A program made the translations under genes and the position numbers. From Brachybacterium sp. YJGR34 (GTDB lineage: Bacteria; Actinomycetota; Actinomycetes; Actinomycetales; Dermabacteraceae): a stretch of 64,000 nt of DNA. The stretch covers positions 1-64,000 of the forward strand of contig NZ_PNFB01000017.1 of the NCBI RefSeq assembly GCF_003347015.1, read 5' to 3'. The notes beneath the pieces were generated by a model. That model worked only from the letters and a program-made list of their open reading frames with translations, searched no databases and was not told where the DNA came from. Positions 53,121 to 61,862 of the stretch are shown here, one piece after another. The stretch's first letter is position 1, and every line of letters begins with the position of its first letter.

Positions 53121-54040
53121 CCGCTGCGAACACCACCACTCCTGCCCTCGATGTCCCGGAGGTCGTCCCCGGCGCTCCGACCGCGAGCCCGGTCCTGGGG
53201 AAGAGGCGGCGTCGGCGTCCGACGCCGGCCCGGATCGTCGCCTTCGTGATCCTCGCCGTGCTGGCCTTCGCCTGGCTCGTGCCGGTGCTCTGGGCCGCGC
53301 TGACCTCCCTCAAGACGGAGGCCGAGGCCGCCGCGATGCCGGTCTCGATCATCCCCGCCAGCGGCTTCACCCTCGAGGCCTACATCAACGTCCTCAGCGA
53401 GGGCCTGGTGCCGCGCTGGGCGTGGAACAGCTTCCTCACCTCCGCGCTCGTCACGCTCATCACCCTGACGATCTCGGCGCTGGCCGGCTATGCCCTCTCG
53501 CGGCTGCGGTTCGCGGGTCGGCAGATGATCATCGCGCTGACCGTCGCCTCGATCATGATCCCGGCACAGATCCTCATCGTGCCGCTGTTCCAGCTCATGC
53601 TCACGCTGAACCTGGTGGACACCTACTGGGGCATCATCCTGCCGCAGGTGGTCGCCGCCCCGATGGTGTTCATCCTCAAGAAGTTCTTCGACCAGATCCC
53701 CTACGAGCTCGAGGAAGCCGCCCTGATGGACGGCTCGAGCCGCCTGCGGATCTTCTGGAGCATCATCCTGCCGCTCTCGCGGCCGATCCTCGGTGCCGTC
53801 GCGATCTTCGTGTTCATCGGCGCCTGGAACAACTTCCTGTGGCCCTTCATCGTCATCAACGACTCGAACCTGATGACGCTGCCGACGGGTCTGCAGACCG
53901 TGATCAGCGCCTACGGCATCCAGTACGCGCAGAGCATGGCCCAGGCCATGCTCGCGGCGCTGCCGCTGATCGTGGTGTTCATGTTCTTCCAGCGCCAGAT
54001 CATCAAGGGCATCTCCACCACCGGCATCGCCGGCACCTGA
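53117..54040 (+). CDS. Sugar ABC permease (CUT1, UgpE/MalG type), cassette 2
   Basis: A 307-residue subunit beginning in the stop of the preceding gene. It has a basic tail, six helices and the coupling loop LEEAALMDGSSRLRIFWSIILP; the end FFQRQIIKGISTTGIAGT matches the cassette 1 partner. The open frame upstream of 53117 lies inside the previous gene and is not used. Confidence 0.93.
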   Translation: MTAANTTTPALDVPEVVPGAPTASPVLGKRRRRRPTPARIVAFVILAVLAFAWLVPVLWAALTSLKTEAEAAAMPVSIIPASGFTLEAYINVLSEGLVPRWAWNSFLTSALVTLITLTISALAGYALSRLRFAGRQMIIALTVASIMIPAQILIVPLFQLMLTLNLVDTYWGIILPQVVAAPMVFILKKFFDQIPYELEEAALMDGSSRLRIFWSIILPLSRPILGAVAIFVFIGAWNNFLWPFIVINDSNLMTLPTGLQTVISAYGIQYAQSMAQAMLAALPLIVVFMFFQRQIIKGISTTGIAGT

Positions 54041-54770
54041 GCCGGGCATCGCCGGCTCCCGAACCCGGCGGACCGGCTGCCGGTGCCGCAGCCGCTCCGT
54101 CACCCGACCTGCCCGCCCGCCGCGCGACCACGCGCGGTGGGTGGGCAGTTCCATGTCCGGGCGCAGGAGGCGACGGCGCGCGCGGGCTTGGGTGCGGGCC
54201 CGGGAGAGGCGCGGGGCGGCTGCGGCGGGCCCGGGCGAAGCGACGCGCGGGGCGGCTGCGGGTGCAGGCGTCCGGGCACTGTGGGTGCGGGTGACCGGGT
54301 GACCGGGTGCGCGGGCGGCCGGGCGCTGCGGGTGGGGGTGGCCGGATGCGCGGGCGGCCGGGGCTACGGGGGGCAGGCGCCCGGATGCGGGGACCGGGGC
54401 GCCGTCGGCGAGCGTGGAGGTCCGAGCGTGGGCGTGGGGGCCTGCCGTCCCCGGCGTCCCCTGACGATCACCGTCGGAATACGGACAGGCAGGCCCATAT
54501 ACGCCCTGCCTGTCCGTATTCCGACGGTGATCGTCATCGACGCACTGGGCCCGCCTGGTTCTGTTCGGCCCGGCCCGTCACCTCCAGGGCCCTCCCGGCT
54601 CCGGCCCCGTCCGCCGCACCCTCCCGGCCCGGCGCGATCCCGGGAGGTGCATCGCGGCGTCCCCCCGGGCAGGGAGTATGACGCGGCCCCCTCGTCCCGC
54701 CCGGTGAGGGGCGGATCGAGGGGGCCGCGGCGAGGTGCAGTGGGACCGCTGGAGTCCTGCGCGGCGGTGG
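54041..54770. other. Gene-free convergent region with decayed direct repeats
   Basis: About 730 bases between the cassette 2 permease and GH43, which converge. The segment 54200-54400 is very G-rich and carries a 17-base direct repeat (54209 and 54245, GCGCGGGGCGGCTGCGG) and a 16-base one (54308 and 54347, TGCGCGGGCGGCCGGG). The long palindrome at 54462 follows. Open frames here are Gly/Arg/Cys-rich low-complexity sequence without a ribosome-binding site, so I call no gene. Confidence 0.55.
54462..54536. repeat. 75-bp extragenic palindrome with perfect 32-bp arms
   Basis: Arms 54462-54493 and 54505-54536 are exact reverse complements; the loop is CCCATATACGC. A related, degenerate copy is at 31872-31946. 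Both are between convergent genes, which suggests a bidirectional terminator or a REP/MITE-like mobile palindrome. Confidence 0.85.
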
Positions 54771-56282
54771 TCAGCCCGCCTTCGAGCCCCACAGCGCGCG
54801 GCCGTCGGCGCCGACCACGGAGAACGTCGGGGTCCAGGCGCTGGCGACCTCGTCCCAGCCCGGGGTGAAGACGCCGTCGAAGCGCTGCCCGTCGATGATC
54901 AGCACGGCGCGGTGCTCCGCCTCGATCCGCCAGGTGCCGGAGACGGCGCCGGTGATCCGGCCGGTCTTGGTCAGGGTGATGGCGCGGGAGTCGACGATGT
55001 CCGCACTGATGGCGCGGCCGTGGTCGATGAACCGCCAGGTGCCGGTCACGTCCTGTCGTGTCAGGCGCGTGCCCTCGGCGCCGGCCGGGGCCTCGCCCGC
55101 GTAGCGGTGCGGGGAGACGACGGGCCAGCCGTCGCGCGTGTAGGAGATGCGGTGCACGCGCACCTGGTGGAGCTCGCCCGAGCGCGGGAAGCGGGAGTGG
55201 AACAGGAGGAAGACGCTCTCGTGCTGCGGGTCGGAGTCCGGGTCGGCCCAGGCGGAGACGTGGCCGGGGGAGACGTAGCCCGGTCCGCGCACGGCGTCCT
55301 CGCCCGCGCCGGTGACGAACTCGTGGTTGCCCATGAGCTTGAGGCCGAAGGGCTCGATGGAGGCGTCGTCGAAGAGCGGCAGCGAGGGGTCGGCCGCGCA
55401 GTCGCGCAGGTCCTGGCCCATCGGGTCGAGGTAGGGGCCCTCCACGGCACGGGAGCGGCCCACGCGGATGTTGTAGCCGCCGTCGGCATCCAGGCCGCCG
55501 AAGGTCAGCAGCAGGTAGTAGTAGCCGGTCTGCGCCGAGTAGAGCATGTACGGCGCCTCGATGCGGGCGTGGTTGCCGCCGATGAGGTGGGTGCCGTAGC
55601 CCTGGCCGGGCAGGGGGCGGCCGCTGACCGGGTCCACCTCCAGCAGGAAGATGCCGCCGGAGTAGGAGCCGTAGAGCAGCTGGTGGCGTCCCTCCGCGTC
55701 GACGAACTCATGGGGGTCGATGGCGTTGGGGTGGATCGTCGCATCGTAGATCGTGCCGTCCTCGCTGATCTCGTCCCACATGCCCGAGCGCAGGAAGATG
55801 CCCTCGTCGACGTAGGGGCCCTCGATGCTGTCCGCGATGGCGGAGCCCATCGCCGAGCGCGGCGAGGAGCCCTCGCAGGCGCAGTAGTACATGCGGAAGC
55901 GGCCGTCGACGGTGTCGGTGACGTCCGCCGCCCAGAGCGTGTCCGAACCCGCCCATTCGAAGGCCTCGGCGAGCTCGAGGGTGACGTCCTCGAACAGCGG
56001 GTTCTCCGGGGTGACCAGGTCCGCCACGCCCTCCCAGTGCAGGAGGTCCGGGGTCTTCGCGGCGGCCAGGTGGGAGCCGAAGACATAGAACTGGCCATCG
56101 GCGCGGATCACCGAGGGGTCGTGGACGGAGACCTCGGTGAAGCTCGGGTCCGGCAGGTCCGGGCCGGAGTTGTCCTCGATGGGGTCGGCCTGCGCGGCGG
56201 AGGAGAGGAGGGCGGAGCCTCCGGTGGCGGCGGAGACCACGAGGGAGGTGGCCAGGAGGCGACGGCGGGAGAGCGGATTCAT
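54771..56282 (-). CDS. Secreted endo-1,5-alpha-L-arabinanase (GH43)
   Basis: Cuts the arabinan backbone outside the cell. The Tat signal MNPLSRRRLLATSLVVSAA ends near residue 32 (QADP), with no lipobox. The five-bladed propeller has the GH43 triad: base Asp55 in SVHDPSV, pKa-modulating Asp189 in PNAIDPHEF and acid Glu242 in ARIEAPYM. Residues about 400-503 form the extra C-terminal beta domain seen in longer arabinanases (TGTWRFIDHGRAI; SGTWRIEAEHRAVLIIDGQ). The 503-residue length fits. GAAGGAG precedes ATG 56282. Two operator-like sites lie upstream (56332 and 56368). Confidence 0.9.
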   Translation of the reverse strand: MNPLSRRRLLATSLVVSAATGGSALLSSAAQADPIEDNSGPDLPDPSFTEVSVHDPSVIRADGQFYVFGSHLAAAKTPDLLHWEGVADLVTPENPLFEDVTLELAEAFEWAGSDTLWAADVTDTVDGRFRMYYCACEGSSPRSAMGSAIADSIEGPYVDEGIFLRSGMWDEISEDGTIYDATIHPNAIDPHEFVDAEGRHQLLYGSYSGGIFLLEVDPVSGRPLPGQGYGTHLIGGNHARIEAPYMLYSAQTGYYYLLLTFGGLDADGGYNIRVGRSRAVEGPYLDPMGQDLRDCAADPSLPLFDDASIEPFGLKLMGNHEFVTGAGEDAVRGPGYVSPGHVSAWADPDSDPQHESVFLLFHSRFPRSGELHQVRVHRISYTRDGWPVVSPHRYAGEAPAGAEGTRLTRQDVTGTWRFIDHGRAISADIVDSRAITLTKTGRITGAVSGTWRIEAEHRAVLIIDGQRFDGVFTPGWDEVASAWTPTFSVVGADGRALWGSKAG

Positions 56283-56331
56283 GCGGGGACTCCTTCGTCC
56301 GGGAAAGGTCTGCATCGATCTGCGCAGCACG

Positions 56332-56344
56332 TTACATCGTTGAA
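56332..56344 (-). promoter_or_regulatory. Operator candidate TTCAACGATGTAA at GH43
   Basis: On the minus strand this reads TTCAACGATGTAA, one base different from the importer cassette sites. It is 50-62 bases upstream of the GH43 start. Confidence 0.6.
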
Positions 56345-56367
56345 AACGCAGAGTGCAAGGAATCTCT

Positions 56368-56377
56368 TCAACGTTGA
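56368..56377. promoter_or_regulatory. Second operator candidate at GH43 (TCAACGTTGA)
   Basis: A perfect 10-bp palindrome within CTCTTCAACGTTGAGAAGG, 24 bases from the first site. Its centre matches the AACGTTG core of the abfA site at 60089. Confidence 0.55.
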
Positions 56378-56437
56378 GAAGGTGTGTCGTGGGCGGTCCC
56401 GGGGGCGACGGATGTCGGCGGCGCCGCCCCGGGAGCT

Positions 56438-56971
56438 CTATCCGGCGCGGTAGGTCAGGATCCGGTAACGCAGGCCGGAGGCGCCCTCGTGCCAGCCCTG
56501 CGGCGGATCGATCGCGGCGACCTCGAAGCGCGCGGGGAGGTCCGGGGCGCGCGTGTCGCCCTCGACGTCGAGATCGATCTCGGTGACGACCAGCAGGTCC
56601 GCGCGGTCGATGGCCTCGCGGTAGACCGCTCCGCCGCCGATCACCCACACCCGCTCGCCGGGGCCGGCGGCGGCCTCCGCCAGTGCCAGCGCCTCCTCGA
56701 GCGACACGGCGCGCTGAGCGCCCTCGAGCGCGGCGTCCTCGCGCCGGGTGATGACGATGTTGGTGCGCCCCGGCAGCGGACGGAACCGGGCCGGGAAGGA
56801 CTCCCAGGTGCGTCGCCCCATCACGACCGGCGCGCCCGTGGTGGTGCGGCGGAAATGGGCGAGGTCCTCCGGGAGGCGCCAGGGCATGGTGCCTCCTGCG
56901 CCGATGACCCCGTCGTGGGCCTGTGCCCAGATCAGCCCGATCGGCGGTGCATGGTGCGCCTCCGGAGCCAT
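56438..56971 (-). CDS. folA: Dihydrofolate reductase
   Basis: Reduces dihydrofolate to tetrahydrofolate with NADPH. The 177-residue protein has IGLIWAQAHDGVIGAGGTMPWRLPEDLAHFRRTT, where the Asp after LPE is the substrate-binding acid, the cofactor loop MGRRTWESFP, and VWVIGGGAVYREAI. The start ATG overlaps the thyA stop by one base (TGATG), so the two are coupled. Housekeeping gene; it normally occurs with thyA. Confidence 0.95.
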   Translation of the reverse strand: MAPEAHHAPPIGLIWAQAHDGVIGAGGTMPWRLPEDLAHFRRTTTGAPVVMGRRTWESFPARFRPLPGRTNIVITRREDAALEGAQRAVSLEEALALAEAAAGPGERVWVIGGGAVYREAIDRADLLVVTEIDLDVEGDTRAPDLPARFEVAAIDPPQGWHEGASGLRYRILTYRAG

Positions 56972-57774
56972 CAGACGGCGACGGGCGCCTTGATGCCCGG
57001 ATGGTGCTCGTAGCCGACCACCTCGAAGTCCTCGAGCTCGTAGCCCAGGATCGTCTCCGGGCGGCGGGTGATCCGCAGCTCGGGGTACGGGAAGGGGTCG
57101 CGGGAGAGCTGCCGCGTGACCTGCTCGAGGTGGTTGTCGTAGATGTGGCAGTCCCCGCCGGTCCACACGAAGTCGCCCACGTCGAGGTCCGTCTGCTGGG
57201 CGACCATGTGGGTCAGCAGGGCGTAGCTGGCGATGTTGAAGGGCACGCCGAGGAAGAGGTCCGCGCTGCGCTGGTAGAGCTGGCAGGACAGCTTCCCGTC
57301 GTGCACCTCGAACTGGAACAGGGCGTGGCAGGGCGCGAGGGCCATCTCCGGGATGTCCGCGGGATTCCAGGCCGTCACGATCAGCCGGCGCGACTCGGGG
57401 GTGGTGCGGATCTGCTCGACGACCTGGCTGATCTGGTCGATGACGGCGCCGTCGGGGGAGGGCCAGGAGCGCCACTGCGCCCCGTAGACCGGGCCCAGCT
57501 CGCCGTCCTCGTCGGCCCACTCGTCCCAGATGCTCACGCCGCGCTCCTGCAGCCAGCGCACGTTGGTGTCGCCGCGCAGGAACCACAGCAGCTCGAGCGC
57601 GAGGGAGCGGAAGTGCACGCGCTTGGTCGTGATCAGCGGGAAGCCCGTGGAGAGGTCGAAGCGCAGCTGGCGGCCGAAGAGGCTGCGGGTGCCGGTGCCG
57701 GTGCGGTCGCCCTTGGCATGACCGTCCTCGAGAACCTCGCGCAGCAGGTCCTCGTACGGGGTGGGAATGCTCAT
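56971..57774 (-). CDS. thyA: Thymidylate synthase
   Basis: Makes dTMP from dUMP using methylene-tetrahydrofolate, producing the dihydrofolate that FolA recycles. The 267-residue protein carries the catalytic Cys149 in [10 protein letters not shown], the dUMP-binding [18 protein letters not shown] and the C-terminal IKAPVAV. ATG at 57774 overlaps the stop of the upstream LacI gene (ATGA). The frame extends further upstream only as noise. Confidence 0.96.
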   Translation of the reverse strand: MSIPTPYEDLLREVLEDGHAKGDRTGTGTRSLFGRQLRFDLSTGFPLITTKRVHFRSLALELLWFLRGDTNVRWLQERGVSIWDEWADEDGELGPVYGAQWRSWPSPDGAVIDQISQVVEQIRTTPESRRLIVTAWNPADIPEMALAPCHALFQFEVHDGKLSCQLYQRSADLFLGVPFNIASYALLTHMVAQQTDLDVGDFVWTGGDCHIYDNHLEQVTRQLSRDPFPYPELRITRRPETILGYELEDFEVVGYEHHPGIKAPVAV

Positions 57775-58850
57775 CGGGCGGCTCCTGGAAGGTCGGCGGT
57801 GGTGCTCGCGCGCACCACCAGATCGTAGGGCGTCGCGACGGTCCGCGGCGGACCGTCGTAGCCGCCGATGCGCTCGGCGAGGAGGTCCAGCGCGGTGGCG
57901 GCCAGCACCTTCTTGTCGGGGGAGATCGTGGTCAGCGCGGGGATGGAGTACTCGGACTCGGGAGTGTCGTCGTAGCCGACCACGGCGACGTCCTCGGGGA
58001 CGCGCCGGCCGTGGCGGTGCAGCTGGGTGAGGGCGCCGATGGCGACCTCGTCGTTGGCGCACACGATCCCGTCGACCTCCCCGAACCGCTCCAGCAGCTC
58101 GTTCATGCCCTCCACGCCGTCCTGCCGGTGCCAGTCGGCGACCTCCTGCACGGCGTGCGGCGAGGGCGCGACCCCGTGCTCTGCCAGGGCGCGCAGGAAG
58201 CCGTCGCGGCGCAGCATGCCGGAGCTGTGCGGCTGCACGCCGTGCGGGGTGAGGATCGCGCCGATGAACGCGAGCCGCCGCCGCCCCAGGGCGAGGAGGT
58301 GGCTGGTGGCGTCGAAGGCGGCGCCCTCGTTGTCGATCTTCACGTAGTCGCAGCCCGCGGGCAGGGTGTCCGGGAGGTGCTCGCCGATGAAGACGGTGGG
58401 CTGGCTGGTGCGCTCCATCTTCGCGAACTCCGCCTCCTCCAGGCGCAGCGGGTTGAAGATCACCCCGTCGCCGAGGACGCGTTTGAAGCCGCTGAGCACG
58501 TTGAGCTCCTCGTCGCGGCCGGGGGAGGTGGTGTGCAGGACGATCGTCCGCCCGCGCCCCTGCGCCTCGTCGATGAAGGCCTGCGAGAGGTTCGAGAAGT
58601 AGCTGAAGTCCAGGGAGGGCACGGCGAGGGTGATCAGCCCGCTGTTGCCGGTCCGCAGCTGCTGCGCCGCGACCTGGGGGCGGTAGCCGACCTGCAGGAT
58701 CGCCTCGCGCACCCGCTCGCGGGTGGAGGCCTTCACGTGCGGGAACTCGTTGACGACGTTGGAGACGGTCTTGATCGAGACGCCGGCGAGCTCCGCGACG
58801 TCGCGGAGCGTCGGGGGACGGGGCGGACCCGATCGGGGGTGAGGGGGCAT
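57771..58850 (-). CDS. LacI-family regulator, paralogue 1, coupled to thyA
   Basis: A 359-residue regulator with helix-turn-helix at about 13-38 ([27 protein letters not shown]) and effector domain blocks [15 protein letters not shown] and [30 protein letters not shown] 58850 is preferred because GGGAGG lies 9 bases upstream; the ATG three codons earlier touches that site. It is very similar to the next gene (58896) throughout, including the [15 protein letters not shown] region. Its stop overlaps thyA. It is a candidate regulator for the TGCAACGATGTAA sites. Confidence 0.88.
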   Translation of the reverse strand: MPPHPRSGPPRPPTLRDVAELAGVSIKTVSNVVNEFPHVKASTRERVREAILQVGYRPQVAAQQLRTGNSGLITLAVPSLDFSYFSNLSQAFIDEAQGRGRTIVLHTTSPGRDEELNVLSGFKRVLGDGVIFNPLRLEEAEFAKMERTSQPTVFIGEHLPDTLPAGCDYVKIDNEGAAFDATSHLLALGRRRLAFIGAILTPHGVQPHSSGMLRRDGFLRALAEHGVAPSPHAVQEVADWHRQDGVEGMNELLERFGEVDGIVCANDEVAIGALTQLHRHGRRVPEDVAVVGYDDTPESEYSIPALTTISPDKKVLAATALDLLAERIGGYDGPPRTVATPYDLVVRASTTADLPGAAR

Positions 58851-58895
58851 GCGGGACATCCTCCCATCCGGGGCGCGGCGGTGCGCCCGGCGCCC

Positions 58896-59969
58896 TCAGC
58901 CGGTGATCGTCGAGCTGGCGCGCACCACGAGCTCATGCGGTGCCGTGACCGTGCGCGGGGCGCCCTCGTAGCCGTCGATCCGCTCGATGAGCATGTCCAG
59001 GGCGATGCGGGCGAGGAAGCCCTTGTCCGGGCTGATCGAGGACAGCGCCGGGTGGGCGAACGGGGAGTCCGGGGAGTCGTCGTAGCCCACCACCGCCACC
59101 TCCTCGGGGACCTGTCGGCCGCCGTCGCGCAGTCCCGTGAGCACGCCGAGGGCGAGCTCGTCGTTGCCGCACACGATCCCGTCGACCTCCGGGTGCTCCT
59201 GCAGCAGGCGCTGCGCCGCGCCGAGGCCGTCGGTGCGGTGCCAGTTGGGGACCTCGGGCGCCGGGGCGGAGTCGGGATCGATGCCGTGGCGCGCGAGGGC
59301 CTCGCGGAATCCGCCGTAGCGCAGCGCCGCCGAGCTGTGGGGATGCAGCACGGGGCCGATGGGCAGGGCGCCGACGAAGGCCAGGCGTCGGCGGCCGGCC
59401 TCCAGCAGGTGGACTGTCGCGTCGGCCGTGGCGCGGACGTTGTCGATGCGCACGTAGTCCGCGTGGCGGGGGAGGTCGCCGTCCGGGACGTGCTCGCCGA
59501 TCAGCATCGTGGGCTGGGGGAACTCCGCGAGCTCGGTGAAGCGCTCCTCCTCGACGAGCAGCGGGCTGTAGATCACCCCGTCGCCGAGCCGCCGCTTGAA
59601 GCCCTCGAACACCTCGAGCTCCTGCTCCCGCCCGCCGGAGGTGGTGTGCAGCAGCACCGTGCGGCCCCGCAGGCTCGCCTGGTCGACGAAGTGCTGGGCG
59701 ATGTCGGAGAAGTAGCCGAAGGTCAGCGACGGGACCGCGAGGGTGACGATGTCGCTGGTGCCGGTGCGCAGCTGCTGGGCGGCCTGCTGGGGGCGGTAGC
59801 CGGTGGCCTCGATGGCCTCCTGGACCCGCCGCCGTGTCTCCGGGCGGACGTGGGGATAGTCGTGCACAACGTTGGAGACGGTCTTCATCGAGACGCCTGC
59901 GAGCTCGGCGACATCGCGCAGGCGGGGTGGTCGTCGGCGCGAGGGGGTCGCGGGGGTGGTGGCGGGCAT
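58896..59969 (-). CDS. LacI-family regulator, paralogue 2
   Basis: A 357-residue regulator. The helix-turn-helix at about 17-42 ([27 protein letters not shown]) is nearly identical to that of the preceding paralogue, so the two probably bind the same or overlapping sites. The effector domain keeps [14 protein letters not shown] and [13 protein letters not shown] sequence ([27 protein letters not shown]). It lies divergent from the abfA operon, whose upstream region holds an AACGTT operator. Forty-five bases separate it from paralogue 1. Confidence 0.9.
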   Translation of the reverse strand: MPATTPATPSRRRPPRLRDVAELAGVSMKTVSNVVHDYPHVRPETRRRVQEAIEATGYRPQQAAQQLRTGTSDIVTLAVPSLTFGYFSDIAQHFVDQASLRGRTVLLHTTSGGREQELEVFEGFKRRLGDGVIYSPLLVEEERFTELAEFPQPTMLIGEHVPDGDLPRHADYVRIDNVRATADATVHLLEAGRRRLAFVGALPIGPVLHPHSSAALRYGGFREALARHGIDPDSAPAPEVPNWHRTDGLGAAQRLLQEHPEVDGIVCGNDELALGVLTGLRDGGRQVPEEVAVVGYDDSPDSPFAHPALSSISPDKGFLARIALDMLIERIDGYEGAPRTVTAPHELVVRASSTITG

Positions 59970-60088
59970 GGCGGGATTCTCTCACCGGGGGCGCGTCGGC
60001 GGCGGCGGTCCGGAAGGGGGCGGGCTCGATCCCGGAGCTCGACGGGCACTCCCGCTTGACGGTGGGGGAGGAGCGTGATTGGGTTGAA

Positions 60089-60100
60089 TACAACGTTGCA
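60089..60100 (+). promoter_or_regulatory. Operator candidate TACAACGTTGCA before abfA
   Basis: Its complement, TGCAACGTTGTA, matches the TGCAACGATGTAA sites of the importer cassettes. It lies in the divergent space between the LacI paralogue and abfA, about 155 bases before the abfA start. Confidence 0.6.
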
Positions 60101-60112
60101 AGTTCTCGCGGC

Positions 60113-60124
60113 GTGAGCGTTCAC
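60113..60124 (+). promoter_or_regulatory. Second operator candidate before abfA (GTGAGCGTTCAC)
   Basis: One base from the core of the araA/araB operator (GTGAACGTTCAC). It sits 13 bases after the first site. abfA may be read by both the arabinan and the arabinose regulators. Confidence 0.55.
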
Positions 60125-60251
60125 GGCAGGGGAGTCCCCGCCGACGGGTGCTGCGATGTCATCGCAGGCCAGGGATCGTCGCTGAGGTCTCCGGCGCTCT
60201 CGCGAGCGCCTGCGGCGCGCCCTCCACCGATGCTGTTGAAAGGCCCTCTCG

Positions 60252-61772
60252 ATGTCTCGCCCCGTCACCCTCACCCTGAACCCCGCGTTCCGCGTCGCCC
60301 CCGTGCGGCGGCGCACCTTCGGCGCCTTCGTCGAGCATCTCGGTCGCTGCGTCTACACCGGCATCCACGAGCCGGACCACCCCAGCGCCGACGAGCAGGG
60401 CTTCCGCACCGACGTCCTCGAGCTCACCCGCGAGCTCGGCGTGAGCTCCGTGCGCTATCCCGGCGGCAACTTCGTCTCCGGCTACCGCTGGGAGGACGGC
60501 GTGGGCCCGGTCGAGGACCGCCCCGTGCGCCACGACCTCGCCTGGCACTCCAGCGATCCCAACACCGTGGGCCTGGACGAGTTCATGGCCTGGGCGAAGA
60601 AGGCCGAGGTGGAGCCGATGTACGCGGTCAACCTCGGCACCCGCGGCGTGCAGGAGGCGCTCGACGTGCTCGAGTACGCCAACGCCCCGGCGGGCACCGC
60701 GCTCTCCGACCAGCGCGCCGCCAACGGCCACCCCGAGCCCTACAAGATCTCCATGTGGTGCCTGGGCAACGAGATGGACGGCCCCTGGCAGATCGGTCAC
60801 AAGAACGCCGAGGAGTACGCGCGCGTCGCCACCGAGGCCGCGCGCGCCATGCGCATGGAGGACCCGGACCTCGAGCTCATCGCCTGCGGCTCCTCCTCCT
60901 CGCAGATGCCCACCTTCGGGGCCTGGGAGAACACCGTTCTCACCGAGGCCTACGAGTTCGTGGACATGATCTCCGCCCACGCCTACTACTCGGAGAAGGA
61001 CGACGACCAGGCCTCCTTCCTCGCCTCCGCCGACGACATGGACTACTTCATCGACTCGGTGGTCGCGACGGCAGACCACGTGCGCGCCAAGCTCAAGAGC
61101 GACAAGCGCATCATGATCAGCTTCGACGAGTGGAACGTCTGGTACCAGCACCGCGCCGAGTCCCGACCGCCCAGCGGCGACGACTGGCCCGTCGCCCCGG
61201 TGCTGCTCGAGGACATCTACTCCGCGCAGGACGCCGTGGTCTTCGGCAACCTGCTGATCTCGCTGCTGCGCCACAGCGACCGGGTGGCCTCGGCCTCCCT
61301 CGCCCAGCTGGTCAACGTGATCGCCCCGATCATGACCGAGCCCGGCGGCCGTGCCTGGAAGCAGACCACCTTCCATCCCTTCGCGCTCACCTCCCGTCAC
61401 GCGAAGGGCGAGGTCCTGCAGGTGAACGTCGAGGCCCCGAGCTTCGAGAATCCGCGCTTCGGCACCAGCTCCTCGGCCGACTCCGTCGCCACCTGGGACG
61501 AGGAGTCCGGCAGCCTCTCCGTGTTCGTCGTCAACCGCGATGCCGCCGGTGCGCTCGACCTGGGGGTGGACCTCTCCGCCTTCGGTGATCTCGAGCTGGT
61601 CGAGGCCCTCACCCTGCACCACGAGGACCCCTATGCCGCGAACTCGGCCGACGCCCCGGACACCGTCTCGCCCCGCGAGAACACCACGGTGTCCCTCGAG
61701 GACGGCCGCCTGAGCGGCGAGCTGCCGGCCATCTCCTGGTCGATCATCCGCCTGGCCCGCGCCGCGGCCTGA
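60252..61772 (+). CDS. abfA: Alpha-L-arabinofuranosidase (GH51), copy 1
   Basis: Removes terminal arabinofuranose from arabino-oligosaccharides in the cytoplasm; no signal peptide. The 506-residue enzyme has the acid/base Glu174 in CLGNEMDGPW and the nucleophile Glu293 in SFDEWNVWY, with RYPGGNFVSGYRWEDGVGP (70-85) typical of GH51. The C-terminal beta domain covers about 380-506. It is followed by a perfect hairpin and the second GH51 gene. The two GH51 proteins differ strongly, so they are not a recent duplication. Confidence 0.95.
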   Translation: MSRPVTLTLNPAFRVAPVRRRTFGAFVEHLGRCVYTGIHEPDHPSADEQGFRTDVLELTRELGVSSVRYPGGNFVSGYRWEDGVGPVEDRPVRHDLAWHSSDPNTVGLDEFMAWAKKAEVEPMYAVNLGTRGVQEALDVLEYANAPAGTALSDQRAANGHPEPYKISMWCLGNEMDGPWQIGHKNAEEYARVATEAARAMRMEDPDLELIACGSSSSQMPTFGAWENTVLTEAYEFVDMISAHAYYSEKDDDQASFLASADDMDYFIDSVVATADHVRAKLKSDKRIMISFDEWNVWYQHRAESRPPSGDDWPVAPVLLEDIYSAQDAVVFGNLLISLLRHSDRVASASLAQLVNVIAPIMTEPGGRAWKQTTFHPFALTSRHAKGEVLQVNVEAPSFENPRFGTSSSADSVATWDEESGSLSVFVVNRDAAGALDLGVDLSAFGDLELVEALTLHHEDPYAANSADAPDTVSPRENTTVSLEDGRLSGELPAISWSIIRLARAAA

Positions 61773-61781
61773 GCCACCGGG

Positions 61782-61818
61782 GCCGGAGCGGGCGCCTCCC
61801 GTGCGCCCGCTCCGGCCG
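61782..61818 (+). terminator. Intercistronic hairpin between the two GH51 genes
   Basis: Perfect 15-bp stem GGCCGGAGCGGGCGC with a 7-base loop, 9 bases after the first abfA stop. It may end or reduce transcription into the second gene. Confidence 0.7.
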
Positions 61819-61862
61819 CCGTGCACCCCGACCCTCCGCACCACCGTCCCCGAGGAGAACTC

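Noticed and set aside
54462..54536. Long palindrome considered as a LacI operator
   Set aside because: Arms of 32 bases are far longer than the 12-14 base operators seen here, and both copies lie at gene ends rather than before starts.
54083..54868. Gly/Arg/Cys-rich open frames downstream of the cassette 2 permease
   Set aside because: No ribosome-binding site, no domain, composition set by G-rich repeats; one runs into the antisense of GH43.
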